A stretch of DNA of 64,000 nt from Adiantum capillus-veneris (Eukaryota; Streptophyta; Polypodiopsida; Polypodiales; Pteridaceae), in assembly GCA_014529385.2 (NCBI GenBank), contig CM043954.1, forward strand, positions 91,295,747 to 91,359,746. Reading direction: 5' to 3'. The notes beneath the pieces are model-generated. The model was not told the DNA's origin. It made no database searches and saw nothing but the letters and a program-made list of their open reading frames with translations. The translations under genes were made by a program, and so were the position numbers. Below are positions 1 through 11,744 of the stretch, piece by piece (position 1 is the stretch's first letter; the number at the start of each line of letters is the position of its first letter).

Positions 1-201
1 GTGTGTGAACACACTAGGACCGCCGGGGCATTTTTTCCCTCTTTAGGAGGTTTTTTCCCCCGTGCATTGTATATACGCCCATCACTCTAGGGCTATCTAT
101 CTTTCCATTGCACACTAAGTAACACACTCTCTATTGTGTGCCTTGAGCTTCCTTCGTCTTCTCCAAGCTGTGTGTTATTCTCTGAAACCCTAATTCCAAC
201 A
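1..201 (+). repeat. Cop1 5' LTR (missing about 26 bp at window start)
   Basis: Bases 1-201 match 4948-5148 almost perfectly. The difference at about 172-186 (GTGTTATTCTCTGAAAC against GTGTGTTTCTCTGCAAC) shows some divergence between the pair. A TATA-like GTATATA lies near position 68. Confidence 0.95.
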
Positions 202-203
202 AT

Positions 204-215
204 TGGTATCAGAGC
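204..215 (+). promoter_or_regulatory. Cop1 primer-binding site
   Basis: TGGTATCAGAGC lies two bases after the LTR end. It is complementary to the 3' end of plant initiator tRNA-Met, the usual primer for plant Copia elements. Confidence 0.95.
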
Positions 216-565
216 AGGGTACGCCCTCCCGAGCTTAGTCGCCAGCTGCTCCAGCACACGCCTGCTCACTTTCTCCGATTTCAGTGAGCTTTGGCAAGCG
301 ATAGCAGGTCAACAAAAATTTTGGGAGTGCTCGTAGAGCTTGGTCTGCTCAGAATTTTGATTTGGGCTCATTATGGCCTCCGTTTCCACTACAGGCAGTA
401 CTGCACAGGCTATTTCGTCATTTTGTGCATAATTTCTGTCTCAGTGCCGTTTTTTGCATAACAGGTGCCTTATAGTCTTCTACGGTTTGTGCTATATAGC
501 ACAGGTTGTTCCCGCTCCATTTCTCCTATTTTCGGGCAGTTTTCACATCAGGTGCAGCATTTACC

Positions 566-1560
566 ATGGCTGACAACAACAACACAGATGTGTTCAAGAT
601 GTTTGCTGCAGAGGAAAGGTCGGATGGGGAAAACTACCCTATGTGGGCTTATATGATGCAACATGTTCTTGTGTCAAAGGGTGTTTGGAACATTGTGCAG
701 GGCATTGATGTACGTCCTGGTTCTGAGGATGTAGGCAATGTTGAGGATGTTGCAGGTCTTGCTGCAAGGATTGCAGTTGTTAGAGTTGTTTTGCCTACAA
801 CAGAACAAGCTCATTGGGATGTTAAGGATGCGCAGGCTCATGCATTGATTGCATTTTCTGTGAAGCGCACCATTGTTCCTCACATCCGTTCTACAAAATC
901 TGCAAAACAGGCTTGGGATATTTTAGCAGGTCTTTATGCAAGCCGCAATGAGGCTAAAATTGCTTTGCTGCGTAAAGAGCTGGAGTCAAAGATTATGCAT
1001 GAGGAAGATGATATGGACACTTTCCTTGCTAGTGTCAAGGATATCAATGAGCAGCTTATTTCTGCAGGTGAAGTCATTTCAGACAGTTCCCTTGTGCAGA
1101 CTGTTCTTGATGCCTTACCAGATTCCTACCAGACTTTTGCTAGTACTTGAGACTTATGACCCAAGGAAATCCTGAAGTTGTCAAGTTTGATGCATTATCC
1201 ACATTGCTGTTGCAAGAGTCGCTTTCTAGAAAAAACAGGACTAGGCAGCGTGCAATTGAACAGGCTTTTATTGCTTCTCAAAGAAAGGGTGGTAACAGTA
1301 ATGTAGCCACTTCTTATGGTTCTGCTGCGAGTGGCAAAACTTTGTTCCTAATGCTTCTGCTGGCAGCACTTCATCTGGCAATTCTAGTGATAAGGGCAAA
1401 AAGAAGATGCGTTGCCATTATTGTAAAGCCAATGATCACTTGATCAAGTCGTGTCCTAAGTTGAAGGCCAAAGAGACTAAGAAGAAAGAGGGTGGTTCCA
1501 CTACAAATGCTGGTTCTACTACAATGCAGCCATTGTTGAGTCTTCTGTGAAAGGAGACTC
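566..1560 (+). pseudogene. Cop1 gag (broken)
   Basis: The ATG at 566 begins MADNNNTDVFKM. The first 194 codons are a typical Copia gag (UBN2-type) capsid domain, with the Trp-rich start around NYPMWAYMMQHV. A one-base loss near 1147 moves the frame, and further indels lie near 1340, 1525 and 1625. The zinc knuckle CHYCKANDHLIKSC (CX2CX4HX4C) is read at about 1410-1455 in a third frame. Capsid and nucleocapsid parts are present but no longer joined. Confidence 0.85.
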
Positions 1561-1565
1561 TGTTG

Positions 1566-3331
1566 CTGATGTTGATGCAGAATGGGCTTTTAGCGCAGAG
1601 TGCACTTACAATCCTGTTGCATGATGCATGCTTGTCAGTTGCTGCAGATTCACATGTGTGGTATTTCGATAGTGGTGCTACAAAGCACATTACCTCACAT
1701 CGTGAATTGTTTACCTCTCTCGAGTCTGTCCCTCATGGGAATTCAATCACTTGTGCCAACAACGCCTCTTGTCCAGTTCAAGGAGTTGGAAAGATTGTGG
1801 TCACTGCTGCTAATGGCAGTTCCTTCACACTTTTTGATGCACTTTATGTACCTGGGATCAAGAAGAATCTCTTATCTATATCCGCACTTGCTAGACTTGG
1901 ACGTGTAGTCAAATTTGTGGATGACAGATGTACAGTTCATGATCTCAGTTTTGGTGATGAAATTATTGCATCTGGCCTTTTGTGCCGTGGGTTGTATAAG
2001 CTCACTTTGTATGACAAGTGTGGACAAAATTTTGCAAATGCTGTTGCAAATTCAAGGGCTATTTTAGATGCAAAACTTTGGCATGCACGTTTTGGTCATC
2101 TGAATTTTGCCAGTTTTCTGAGTTTGTAGAAATCTGATATGGTTGCTTCTTTGCCGCCTCTTGAAGTACCTGTCAAACATGTTTGTGAAGGCTCTATTTT
2201 GGGTAAGATGCAGTGTTCTAAGTTTCCAAAGGATGGTTCAGTTCGGGCCACATGCAGGTTGCAGCTTGTGCATAGTGATGTTTGTGGGCCCATACAAACT
2301 CCGTCCTTGGGCAATTACCTGTACTTCGTGACTTTCATTGATGATTACTCCAAGCATGCATGGGTATTTCCGCTTAAAGCGAAGTCCGAAGTTTTTATGT
2401 GCTTCAAACAATTTTTGGCTATGGCTCAAAATGTCTCGAAATGTATTGTGGGCACCCTCCGTTTCGATCGAGGGGGGGGGGATATGTCTCATGAATTTAA
2501 TGCATTTCTGGCTAGTCATGGGATAAAACACCAATGTACTTTGCCTTATACACCTCAACAAAATGGTGTTGTTGAGAGGAAAAGCAAGTCACTGACGGAA
2601 ATGGCACGATGTATGGTCAAAAGTCAAGCTTTGCCGCATTCTTTTTGGCTTGAGGCCATCATGTGTGCCACTTATGTACTTAACATGTGCCCTACGAAAG
2701 ATTTACAGTCTATTACTCCATATGAAGCATGGCATGATAGAAGCCTTCTATTGAGCATATGCGTGTTTTTGGCTGTTTGGCATATGCTTTGGTGCCACAA
2801 GTGCAACGCAGAAAATTGGATGATAAGGCTGTCAAATGTATTTTTGTTGGTTATAGTGCTGAAAGCAAAGGTTACAGGTTGTATCATCCGCAAACAAAAC
2901 ATATTTTGGTTTCACGGGATGGCGTGTTTGTGGAAGATTCTGTTCAGCCCTTGCTGTCATGTACAAGAGACAGTAATGTAAGCTCACAGGACATTTATGA
3001 CACTTTGTTGCCTCTTTTCAGTGGTGGAAATACGAATGTAAGTTCCAATAAGGCAAATGTACAACCTATGGGGGTTTCTAAAAATGTTTTAGATCAGCCT
3101 ATTGCTGATGCAGATGTACATGATGTACTTGATGAGGAAAGGGCTGAAAATGAGCAGGCTAGAGGTATGCCAAAATGGCTGGTGCACACTTTGCGTGACA
3201 GTAAATTGGATGCACCTTTGTCTAGTTGTACTCGTTCAGGCTCTCGCCATGCATCTTATGCATCAGATTGTTATGCTTTGGCTGTGTCTAGTTTACATGA
3301 TGTTGAGGAGCCTCTGACTTTCAATGAAGCA
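1566..3331 (+). pseudogene. Cop1 protease, GAG-pre-integrase and integrase (broken)
   Basis: The protease active site DSG is at 1668-1676 (WYFDSGATKHITS). The pre-integrase motif LWHARFGHLNF is at about 2078. A TAG at 2127 interrupts the frame where relatives have Gln. The integrase core follows with HSDVCGP, a D in FDRGGGD, and the final E in QNGVVERK. A frame change near 2750 leads to the FGCLAYALVP and VGYSAESKGYRLY region. A second Cys of the HHCC zinc site appears to be Ser (VCEGSILGK). The next stop is TAG at 3332. Confidence 0.88.
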
Positions 3332-3334
3332 TAG

Positions 3335-4846
3335 AATTCAAAAAATTGGATGGCTGCCATGCAATCAGAATATGATGCACTTATAGAAAATGACACATGG
3401 ACTTTATGTGATTTGCCTCCTGGAAAAAAGGACATTGGTACGAAGTGGGTTTACAAGTTGAAACGCAAGCCGGATGGTGAGATCGATCGCCATAAGGCTC
3501 GACTTGTTGCAAAAGGTTATGCAAAGAAAAAAGGCATAGATTATGAAGAGACTTTTGCTCCCACTTGCCGTATGACTACTGTGCGTTTTCTATGTGCATT
3601 GGCAGCTCATTTTGGTTGGGATGTACATCAATCAGACATTGTTACTACTTTCTTGAATGGTGACATATTTGAGGAATTTTATGTAACGCAGCCTCGCGGT
3701 TTTGTCATAAAAGGACAAGAGGACAAAGTGTGCAAATGTAACAAGGCTCTGTATGGGTTGAAGCAATCTCCTCGTGCTTGGTATGAGAAAACTGACACTC
3801 ATTTGGTCAAACAAGGCTTTCGTAACAGTCCAACAGAAAGCACATTGTATGTAAAGCGTGAGGGTGATGTACTTCTCATTGTGGTTCTTTATGTTGATGA
3901 TTTGCTGATCATTGGACCAAATGAGAGACATATTGCTGAATTTAAGGCTGATTTGAATGCTACTTTCAAGATGAAAGATTTGGGATTGTTGCATCATTAC
4001 TTGGGTATACAGTTTAAGCAGTGTGATGGTGGTATTGCCTTGTGTTAGAAAAGTTACATAGAGACTTTGCTATGTAAGTTTGGACTTGAGGATTGCAAAG
4101 CTATTGCCACTCCCATGGAAACAGGTTTGAAGTTGAGTCTACATGATGCCGGTGATCCTGCTGATGTCACTCTTTACCAAACTGCTGTTGGCTGCCTCAT
4201 TTATGTATGCAACACGAGGCCAGATATTCAGTTTGCAGTCTCACAGGTCAGCAGATTTATGCATAGCCCAGGGTCTAAGCATTGGCAGGCAGTCAAGAGG
4301 ATTTTCCGCTACCTTAGTGGCACTTTACATCTTGGCTTGATTTATCCCAAGGGGGGATCATTGCCACCAGACTTACATGCTTTTTCGGACTCAGATTGGG
4401 CTGGTTGTTTTGACACGCGAGTGTCCACAAGTGGTTTTTGTTTCATGCTTGGCAGTTCATGTATATCATGGTTGAGCAAGAAGCAACATACTATGGCCAC
4501 TTCGAGTTGTGAGGCTGAGTACAGGGCAGTCTTCACAGCTACGGTTGAGTGTGTATGGCTCAGACGCCTTATGGCTGATTTGGGTGTTGGACAGGACACT
4601 GCCAACACTATCTACACTGACAGTCAGAGAGCATTGGCAGTTGCGAGGAACCCAGTTTTTCATGCTCGCACAAAGCACATTGAGGTGCATTACCACTATG
4701 TCAGGGAGAGGCTCTCAGCAGGAGAGATCAGCTTGGCTTATGTGCCAACACAGGACAACCTTGCAGATCTTTTCACAAAGGCATTGTCTTGTGAGAAGCT
4801 TGAAGCTTTCCGCAAAGCTTTGGGCTTACTCCCCTTTGTGGACTGA
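3335..4846 (+). pseudogene. Cop1 reverse transcriptase and RNase H (one internal stop)
   Basis: One frame holds the whole RT-RNase H region, broken only by TAG at 4046-4048. RT motifs are KARLVAKGYAKKKGIDYEET, the first Asp in QSDIVTTFLNGD, LYGLKQSPRAWY, and the YVDD box at 3890-3901. RNase H shows SDSDWAGC, SSCEAEYRA, YTDSQRALAVA and KHIEVHYHYVRE, and ends with LADLFTKAL. The C terminus stops about 75 bp before the right LTR. Confidence 0.93.
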
Positions 4847-4910
4847 TCCTGTCCTCAGGGCATGGCACTTCCCTTTACTCATGTGCCATCTCTCGTTCAC
4901 TGCATCACTT

Positions 4911-4921
4911 GAGGGGGGATT
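4911..4921 (+). promoter_or_regulatory. Cop1 polypurine tract
   Basis: GAGGGGGGAT lies immediately before the TGTTACC start of the right LTR, where plus-strand DNA synthesis is primed. Confidence 0.85.
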
Positions 4922-5148
4922 TGTTACCATATACATGTGGTAGTGATGTGTGTGAACACACTAGGACCGTCGAGGCATTTTTTCCCTCTTTAGGAGGTTT
5001 TTTCCCCCGTGCATTGTATATACGCCCATCACTCTAGGGCTATCTATCTTTCCATTGCACACTAAGTAACACACTCTCTATTGTGTGCCTTGAGCTTCCT
5101 TCGTCTTCTCCAAGCTGTGTGTGTTTCTCTGCAACCCTAATTCCAACA
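4922..5148 (+). repeat. Cop1 3' LTR
   Basis: A 227-bp LTR from TGTTACC to CCAACA. It supplies the full LTR sequence, because the left copy is cut by the window edge. Confidence 0.93.
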
Positions 5149-5470
5149 CTATGTCTGCTCTTCTTCTCCCTCACTTTGCATACACCATGTACTCTTCAAT
5201 TGTAAGTTGTAAAGGTTGTTCAAGTAGATGAAAATTGGCCTCAAAACTTGTATGCCCAATTCTTGAATTAGCATCTCTACCCATGCTACCTTGCATGTTG
5301 CAACTATATCATCCATGTACTTTTCTTTTGCACTTACAAAATCAATCACGGATTGGTTCTTATTTCTCCATGTGATATCAATACTTCCAAGGGAGAACAT
5401 AGACTAGGTTGTATATATCAGATAGACTACCAACCTGATCTACATATGTGTAACCATGGAGATGCACCTC
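5149..5470 (-). pseudogene. Cop2 RNase H remnant, cut by Cop1
   Basis: The minus-strand reading matches the Copia RNase H stretch: a GYT-x-D-like start near 5460, then ITWRNKNQSV, a decayed SSAEAEY (VSAKEKYMDD) and AWVEMLIQELG. The match runs to about the VHYHFVRE position, where Cop1 begins. It is degenerate but collinear. Confidence 0.75.
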
Positions 5471-5649
5471 CATGCCAATCTCATAAAAAGTGTATAATCC
5501 AAGGTAGCACTCACATAGTAGAATATATGCCTAATCGCACATCCAAGTGTGCCTTCTTTGAAATCTGCTTCAATTGCCTCTCAAATCCAACCGTGTAACT
5601 CAAATATAGTTATCATGAGATTGTCAATTAGATGGGACTGCCTAGAATC

Positions 5650-6459
5650 TTTGTGTACATGGTGGCATTCTCAAGGACATCACCCACATCAACTTGCACC
5701 TTTCAAATTTTGATCCAAGAGCATAGTGATAGCTTATCATGATCCATACCATATATTGACAACATATCCAATGCATATTGCCTTTGTGGCAACCATATGC
5801 CCTCTTTCTTTCATACAATTTCAATGCACATAAAATAACACAACTCTCCCAAATCTTTCATGTGCATAAAGCAACACAACTCTCCCAAACATTTCATGTC
5901 AAACTTCTACTTTAAGAGGCCCTTTCCATGCTCAAATTTTCCCTCATGATTTCCACCAAATTCACATAGATGCATGTGATCACAAGACCTACCTCATTCT
6001 TGCACACATACAATGAGTGATCAACGTCAATAGTGATCAAATAGGCTGCAATCCTCTCATCATGCCAAGATCTTGGTGTGATTTCCTAAGCTTTCTTACA
6101 TAGTTGAGAAGTCTCATATCCTCATATCCATGTGGCTACTCCATATTACAAGCCTCTTCTTACAAGATACTATGCAAGAATGCATTCTTCACATCCATTT
6201 GATGCAATACCCAACCTTATTCTACAATCACTACAATAATTGTATGGACATTATCCATCTGAGCTATGGTGTTAAAAGTATCCTTATAATTTCTTCCATA
6301 AGTTTGAGCATAATATTTGGCTACTAATCTAGCCTTGTAACTACAAATTGTGCCATCTGAATTTTGTCCTACTTTGTAGACCTCATCCATCCTCAAAGCA
6401 AGTAATCTTCCACAATCTTTGCCATAACTGCACAATGACAAGCCATGTAACTCTATCAT
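5650..6459 (-). pseudogene. Cop2 reverse transcriptase remnant
   Basis: Minus-strand peptide with SYKARLVAKYYAQTYGRNYK at about 6330 (RT finger region) and MDVKNAFLHSIL near 6190, the region of the first catalytic Asp. Many stops follow. The YVDD box is not clearly recognisable. Confidence 0.75.
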
Positions 6460-7231
6460 AAGACAACCTTTGCATAGGATTATTCCTTACTTTGGGGAAT
6501 CTATGTGGTCCAGGATCACTACCAAGTGTCCCATTCTCAACCTACATCCTACTTTTCTTTTAGCCACTTAAATCATTACCATCATGTCATTCGCTCAAAT
6601 TTGACACCCTTGGGGAATCATAAACCTTTTCCTTACCATTCCTTGATACATTTGATGAATTTTCAATACTTGAATCTTCCATGGAACCTACTACTCCGTT
6701 GATTTTTCACATTAGTTGAATTAGATGACCCTTGCGGTCCACTCAAAACATGTGACTGCACACCTACATTTTGGTAGCCATGTTCTCATTCACACCAAAC
6801 CCATAATCATCCTTTATATCAACATATAATCTCTTTAACTCATCAAAATCCACATCCGTACTCATCCTCACTTGGTGCATAATAAGGTTGTAGCACTTAT
6901 ACCCTTTTTTCTCAATGCAATAATCAATGAATACACACTTTCAGCATTTGGGTTTAACTTTGTTTGGAACTACGTGCATGTAAGCAATAAATCTAAACAT
7001 TTTAAGGTGTCCCAAATCAGCCTTTCTACTAGTAAACTTCTCCTTGAGTGTCATATTGTGTATAGTAGCAGTGGGTGTCCTATTTATGGTGTAGATAGTT
7101 GTGGAAACTACCTCATCTCAATAGCCATGAGGCATATTCTTATCATTCATCATTTCCCTTGCAACTTTTGCAATGTGCATATTCTTCTACCTAGAAAAGA
7201 CATTTTACTATGGAGTATACTTGTATAAAAA

Positions 7232-7804
7232 CTAAATTTGAATTCCATGCTTTCTCCTAAAATTGTCAAGCTCATTGGAGAAGTACTCTCCCCCTCCATG
7301 TGACCTCAGGCACTGTACATATTTCCCTCTCTTGTTTTCAACCAGAACCTTGAAATTTTGAAAGTGAGTAAACACCACACTCTTCTTCTTCATGAAGTAT
7401 ACCCATAGATCCCTTGTATGGTTATCAAATGAAGTCAACATAGAACCTGCATCCACCCATAGACACAGTCTTCACAAGAACTCATACATTAAAATGCACT
7501 CTCTCTCCAATACATTTTTTTCTTACATGCTTTTCATGAGGAAATGAAGATTTTTCCTACTTTTTAAATTGACAAGCCTCGCAAACCTTATGTATATTAG
7601 CATTACTGAAAAACCTTAACAAACCTTATGTATATTAGAATTACTGGAAAACCTTATGTATATTAGCATTACTGGAAAACCTTTCACAAACTCTTCACTT
7701 TGCATAATCTTTAGCCGTTGCACATTTTCATATCCAATACACTTACGACAAATCTCAATGTGTGCAACAACTCCTAACCCTTGTGCAAACCTGGAAGATT
7801 TCAT
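7232..7804 (-). pseudogene. Cop2 integrase and pre-integrase remnant
   Basis: 7232-7456 on the minus strand reads as the integrase core: HTRDLWVYFMKKKSVVFTHF, then CLRSHGGGEYFSNELDNF. His replaces the usual Asp-Asn before the GGEY motif. 7616-7804 has the pre-integrase stretch around VQRLKIMQSEEFVKGFP. A short duplicated segment (CTTATGTATATTAG, three times at 7586-7668) lies between them. Confidence 0.75.
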
Positions 7805-8469
7805 ATATGGTACATCAGCATCAAGTGAGCCTTATGCCCACCATGCAATGAGATTTTCATTATTCATGTATTCCTATGCATAGAGGCCATCAAAATTGAA
7901 CTTCATCTACACACCCTACTCAACAATTTTTCAACAAAACCAAGTTATTTGTAATGTTGGCAAGAATTTTGGGCACATAAAATACATCATAAAGTATCCT
8001 TTACATCTACTAATGACAATGGAATATTCTGTGTATGTACAATAGGATGCATTGTATCATCTCCAATTCAACATAACCATGATTGTCTAAGGTTCCATGT
8101 CCAAAAACCATCCACCATGGCTGGTCATGTGATTTGATGCACCTCAATCCACATACATCACCACATTTAGATACACTTTTACACATGGTATTTATTGTAT
8201 GATGCATAACAAACAATTTCTATGGCTCATACATACCTCCTGAAACTTGTTTTGTTGCATTCTTTGTGAGTAGTCGTGCTCAAAGTGGCCTTGCGTGCCA
8301 GTATCTCCCACCATTTTTTTTACATTTTTTCAAATTTTTCCACATCCTTTTTTCCTCCTCCTACCTTGAAAGTTTTCTCTACCACATGTATTCTACCTTT
8401 AATATTCAAACATACATTGGTTACCCTAAATTTGGTTTTCACAACCACAGTCGCCTCATTGGCATGCAC

Positions 8470-9045
8470 CTTCAACATCTACCTTTGTTGTTATAAAATT
8501 CCTTCAAAATTACTTGTATTTTGTGAAGATAAATATTCACTAATGTTCTTCTCTTCCACAATCAATAATGGTACAAGAATCGTAAAACTCAAAATTTCTT
8601 CTTGAGTATAAAGAGAGGTCTTAAATTGCTTCTACATTGGCCCTAAACCATGCAAGCATGCTTCCATTTTCTCATCCTCATCAACCTCTCACTAATAAAG
8701 GAAAGGAATTCGCATATGTTCTTTATCTTCAAGACATAATCATCCACGAACAACCCACATGTTCTTCATAGTGTGTCAAGCTCTATATTCATGCAACTCC
8801 CTATCCATAATGGTGATCATATCGAATGAGACCAAATTGTTCCATGCCTCCTTAGGATAAATTGCATCCCATGTATGCTTCTTCAGGAGAAATTTCATCC
8901 CATGTATTCCTAATCATAGAATTCTCCACACTAATAGACAACCAATACATGACCTTATGTGCTCCTTGGTTCCCATCTTTGAATGCTTTAACATGTTGAG
9001 GAGTAGGATTCTCCTTGGGAAACATTAATGTGTCTTGCTAGATGG
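8470..9045 (-). pseudogene. Cop2 gag remnant
   Basis: The minus-strand reading from about 9036 gives a continuous Copia gag stretch: NPTPQHVKAFKDGNQGAHKV, then ISVENSMIRNTWDEISPE. A local duplication of the TWDxI block follows, then EAWNNLVSF and, after further stops, KQFKTSLYTQEEILS. The upstream gag start is not found. Confidence 0.65.
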
Positions 9046-9060
9046 GTTTCCACACTCCAT

Positions 9061-10257
9061 TCTAATCTTATTGTAGATATAGCAAAAACCTTACATTAAT
9101 GTCAATACAAGGGATGCAAAAGACTTGGCTAGGCCATGAAGGCAACAACAACTTGTCAAGTTCCTAGAAAACAATGTCAATGTAGACTACAATCAAATGC
9201 CCACTCTCAAATGATCAGACAATCATCAAAAACTAGACTATGACCCCGAGTCAATCTCAACTATTTTGTCAACCAAATGACTCCCAAATGACACCAAACT
9301 TAAAGGATGATATATACAACCAAGATAGCCAATCTATGGTCTCAAAATCACCAAACAACAGTCAATCACCAGAAAAACACTCAACTTTATCCCTAATTTT
9401 AGCATTTTAAAATTAGCATTTAAGGTATCTTACAACTCAAGAAAGTTGAGCTCTACCTAATGCAACTTGCAGTTCATCAAACAAATGCCTAAATCTCAAG
9501 ATACGACACAAAAAGCAACTCATAAGGAGTCACCGACCAAGTTGAGAAACAACACAAGAGACTTACATCAATGTGAAGAGCCTTCACTTAGCAATGTGTA
9601 TCAATGCTAAGGATCATATTGCTATGGTGTATGAGGAAGAAATAAGTAGATAAAGAGCATAGATACACACATTTCTGAATATTACACTCAATTTAAAACT
9701 TTACATTACAAAAATTACCTTTATACTTGGCCAAAATTTTAGGATTTAGAACTTCACCCAAAATGGCTCAAAACTTAGCAAACTAGGTGCCATTAGATGT
9801 AGCAGTTACAAAATGGAAGTTTGTAGCCCCTAGCTCATTGAAAATGGCTCTTGCATACATCCATAAGAATAACAAATTACAAGTCAAGATGAAAAACTTA
9901 AGTGGTTGCCATATTATAATAATGGAAAATTTTACAAAGTGGTGCCCCATGATCTTCAACTACTAGCTAACATCCCCCCTCCCCCCCCCAGATCTTGTTG
10001 TTCCTTGACAAGAGGGTTAGGGTGCAAGGTAGTGTTGGAGATTTGGCCTCTAGTCTTTCCTTCAAGTTATCCAAGCCTTACACATATTTGATCCATGGCT
10101 CTTTGTCTAGTTCTAACATATATTTTCATAGGTATGACGTTCCTAAGCTCCATAGTTGAATCTTACCCTTGGGTATTTTAGTACAGGTCCAAATTCTCAT
10201 GTCCTTCAAAATAAAGAAACTTGTATAGAATGCATCTTAACATATATGCATGTAGTA
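9061..10257. other. No gene seen
   Basis: AT-rich DNA with stops in all frames. No LTR, tRNA or conserved motif was recognised. It includes a short C-run (about 9976-9990). It may be decayed leader or LTR sequence of Cop2 or Cop3. Confidence 0.5.
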
Positions 10258-10441
10258 AGAGGGTAGAAAGATCAATCTAGCAAAACGTCCATAGAGGATG
10301 TAGTCAAGGGTCTGACTTGATAAGTCATAATAGACGACTTTGCTGCCATAGAGGGTAGAAAAATCAATCTAGCTAAAAGTTCATAGAGTGTCTAGTCAAG
10401 GGTTTGACTTGATAAGTCACAATAGAGGACCTTGCTACCTT
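10258..10441 (+). repeat. Two 92-bp tandem repeats
   Basis: 10258-10349 and 10350-10441 are the same unit, starting AGAGGGTAGAAA and ending near TTGCTGCC/TTGCTACC, with scattered substitutions and no net length change. The unit lies directly upstream of the Cop3 gag remnant. Confidence 0.85.
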
Positions 10442-10720
10442 TGCAAAATGACATCCATTAGGAATCTACCCGCCGCTGACCTCTGTGGAATGTCTCCAAC
10501 CAAGTTAGCATCCGCGTTGATAGCTCTCAGCACTCAAGATCATTCAATCCCTCTTACATTTGAAGAACTAAGTGCAATGTTTCTTGAAGAGGAGCTATGA
10601 CTCAAGACTAGGGACATCAAGGGTGATGATGCTCTCACAAACAGCACAAAAGGCAAGGAGACAAGAGTCGAAGTAAATTCTATAGGCATCAAGAGTAATG
10701 TCCCCAACATCATAAGCCGT
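10442..10720 (+). pseudogene. Cop3 gag fragment
   Basis: The open stretch reads ALIALSTQDHSIPLTFEEL then a Leu-rich EE segment, the C-terminal part of Copia gag that precedes the zinc knuckle. A TGA at about 10598 interrupts, and the frame continues as LKTRDIKGDDALTNSTKGKE, a typical basic linker. No zinc knuckle follows because Gyp1 sequence begins near 10752. Confidence 0.6.
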
Positions 10721-10754
10721 ATTTAGTTTCTTTATTGACTAAGTTGGTGCCAAA

Positions 10755-10899
10755 GAATTAGAGGCTCCTCTTTACACTTTAGTTCATGTGTGGTACCTAT
10801 CACGTATTGCATGACCCTACATAGCGTATGTTCTCACTAAATTTGTACAACATAGCCATATAGGCTTCTTGGAAAATAACTACAACACTATGAAAAAAT
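10755..10899 (-). repeat. Gyp1 partial LTR
   Basis: Matches the part of the two longer LTR copies that starts at GAATTAGAGGC-CCTCTTTACAC and runs through AAAATAACTACAACACTATG. Only about 145 bp are left. It lies on the far side of the Gypsy pol remnant, as a 3' LTR fragment should. Confidence 0.75.
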
Positions 10900-11740
10900 A
10901 AATGGACGAGAAGTATTATTTTATTATTGGCTCCTTCTTTGGAGTCCGCATAGCTCCAACCTACACAGCATCAACTCACTATTAGTGAAATGCCATGTCA
11001 TTAGAAGATGTGACAAGGCTAAAATTTTATAGAAAAAATAATAACTCTGGCCCTAGGAATGCCTAGGAACAGGGTTCCCACCTCATGCTTGCCTATCAAC
11101 TAAGCACATGCATGGCTTGTACCACCGTACATATATCTCAAATATGGCAGGGCACATCCACACAAGACCCCAATATCCACTCCATGTTCTGCTTGTGGGA
11201 GATTCCGGAGCCACCGCCTCCTTATATATGTTCCCCATGGTGATAGCTTGAAGTGTTTCTCCAAATAAACTAACTTGGTCTCTTCAAGAATTTTATTTTG
11301 GTGGTGCAACTACCATAGCCCTTGAGAAAACATGGTGGCACTGACCACCATTGCATCTTAAAGTTTGTCAAATTTTGGAAACAAACATTGGTTGGTAACT
11401 TTTGTAGCTCCTCTTCAGATATATGATGAGAATAAATATGTGATTAGAAAGTCTTTAAAACTTGGCACAAAGTTGGTGACTGAGTTTCTTTTGGCATTGA
11501 TGACCATAACTTTACCATAACAAAAAATTAAACATAACTGGTGTGTGCATCCCTTATCCAAACTTAACCAAAATTCACTAGTAGGTCTAAAATTATAATG
11601 TCTACAAGTTCAAGAGTCAACAAGTCAATATGAGAAAAATGGGGGATTTTTTTAATGTGAGCTTCCACTCTTGTGCGCAACCATGTGGTTTTGAGATCTT
11701 CATCTTGTGCATAAGTATAGAGCATAGATCAAATGAGGTA
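10900..11740. other. No gene seen
   Basis: Expected place of the Gyp1 integrase, but no HHCC or DDE motif could be read on the minus strand. No other feature was recognised. Confidence 0.5.
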
Positions 11741-11744
11741 CCCA

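Larger units (their letters stand above)
1..5148 (+). mobile_element. Cop1: Ty1/Copia LTR retrotransposon, left end cut by window
   Basis: Order is LTR, tRNA-Met primer site, gag, protease, integrase, reverse transcriptase, RNase H, polypurine tract, LTR, which is the Copia order. The right LTR starts TGTTACC and ends CCAACA (227 bp); the left copy lacks about 26 bp at the window edge. Coding is broken by several indels and by TAG stops at 2127, 3332 and 4046, so the copy cannot make a full polyprotein. The flank to its right is the RNase H region of an older Copia (Cop2), so Cop1 is nested. The target duplication cannot be checked because the left flank is outside the window; the right flank begins CTATG. 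Confidence 0.95.
5149..9060 (-). mobile_element. Cop2: old, heavily decayed Copia element
   Basis: Read on the minus strand, from high to low coordinates, there are gag, pre-integrase, integrase, RT and RNase H remnants in Copia order. Every domain has stops or indels and no LTR is visible. RNase H stops at the edge of Cop1, so its 3' part should lie left of the window. This is one of the oldest layers here. Confidence 0.85.
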
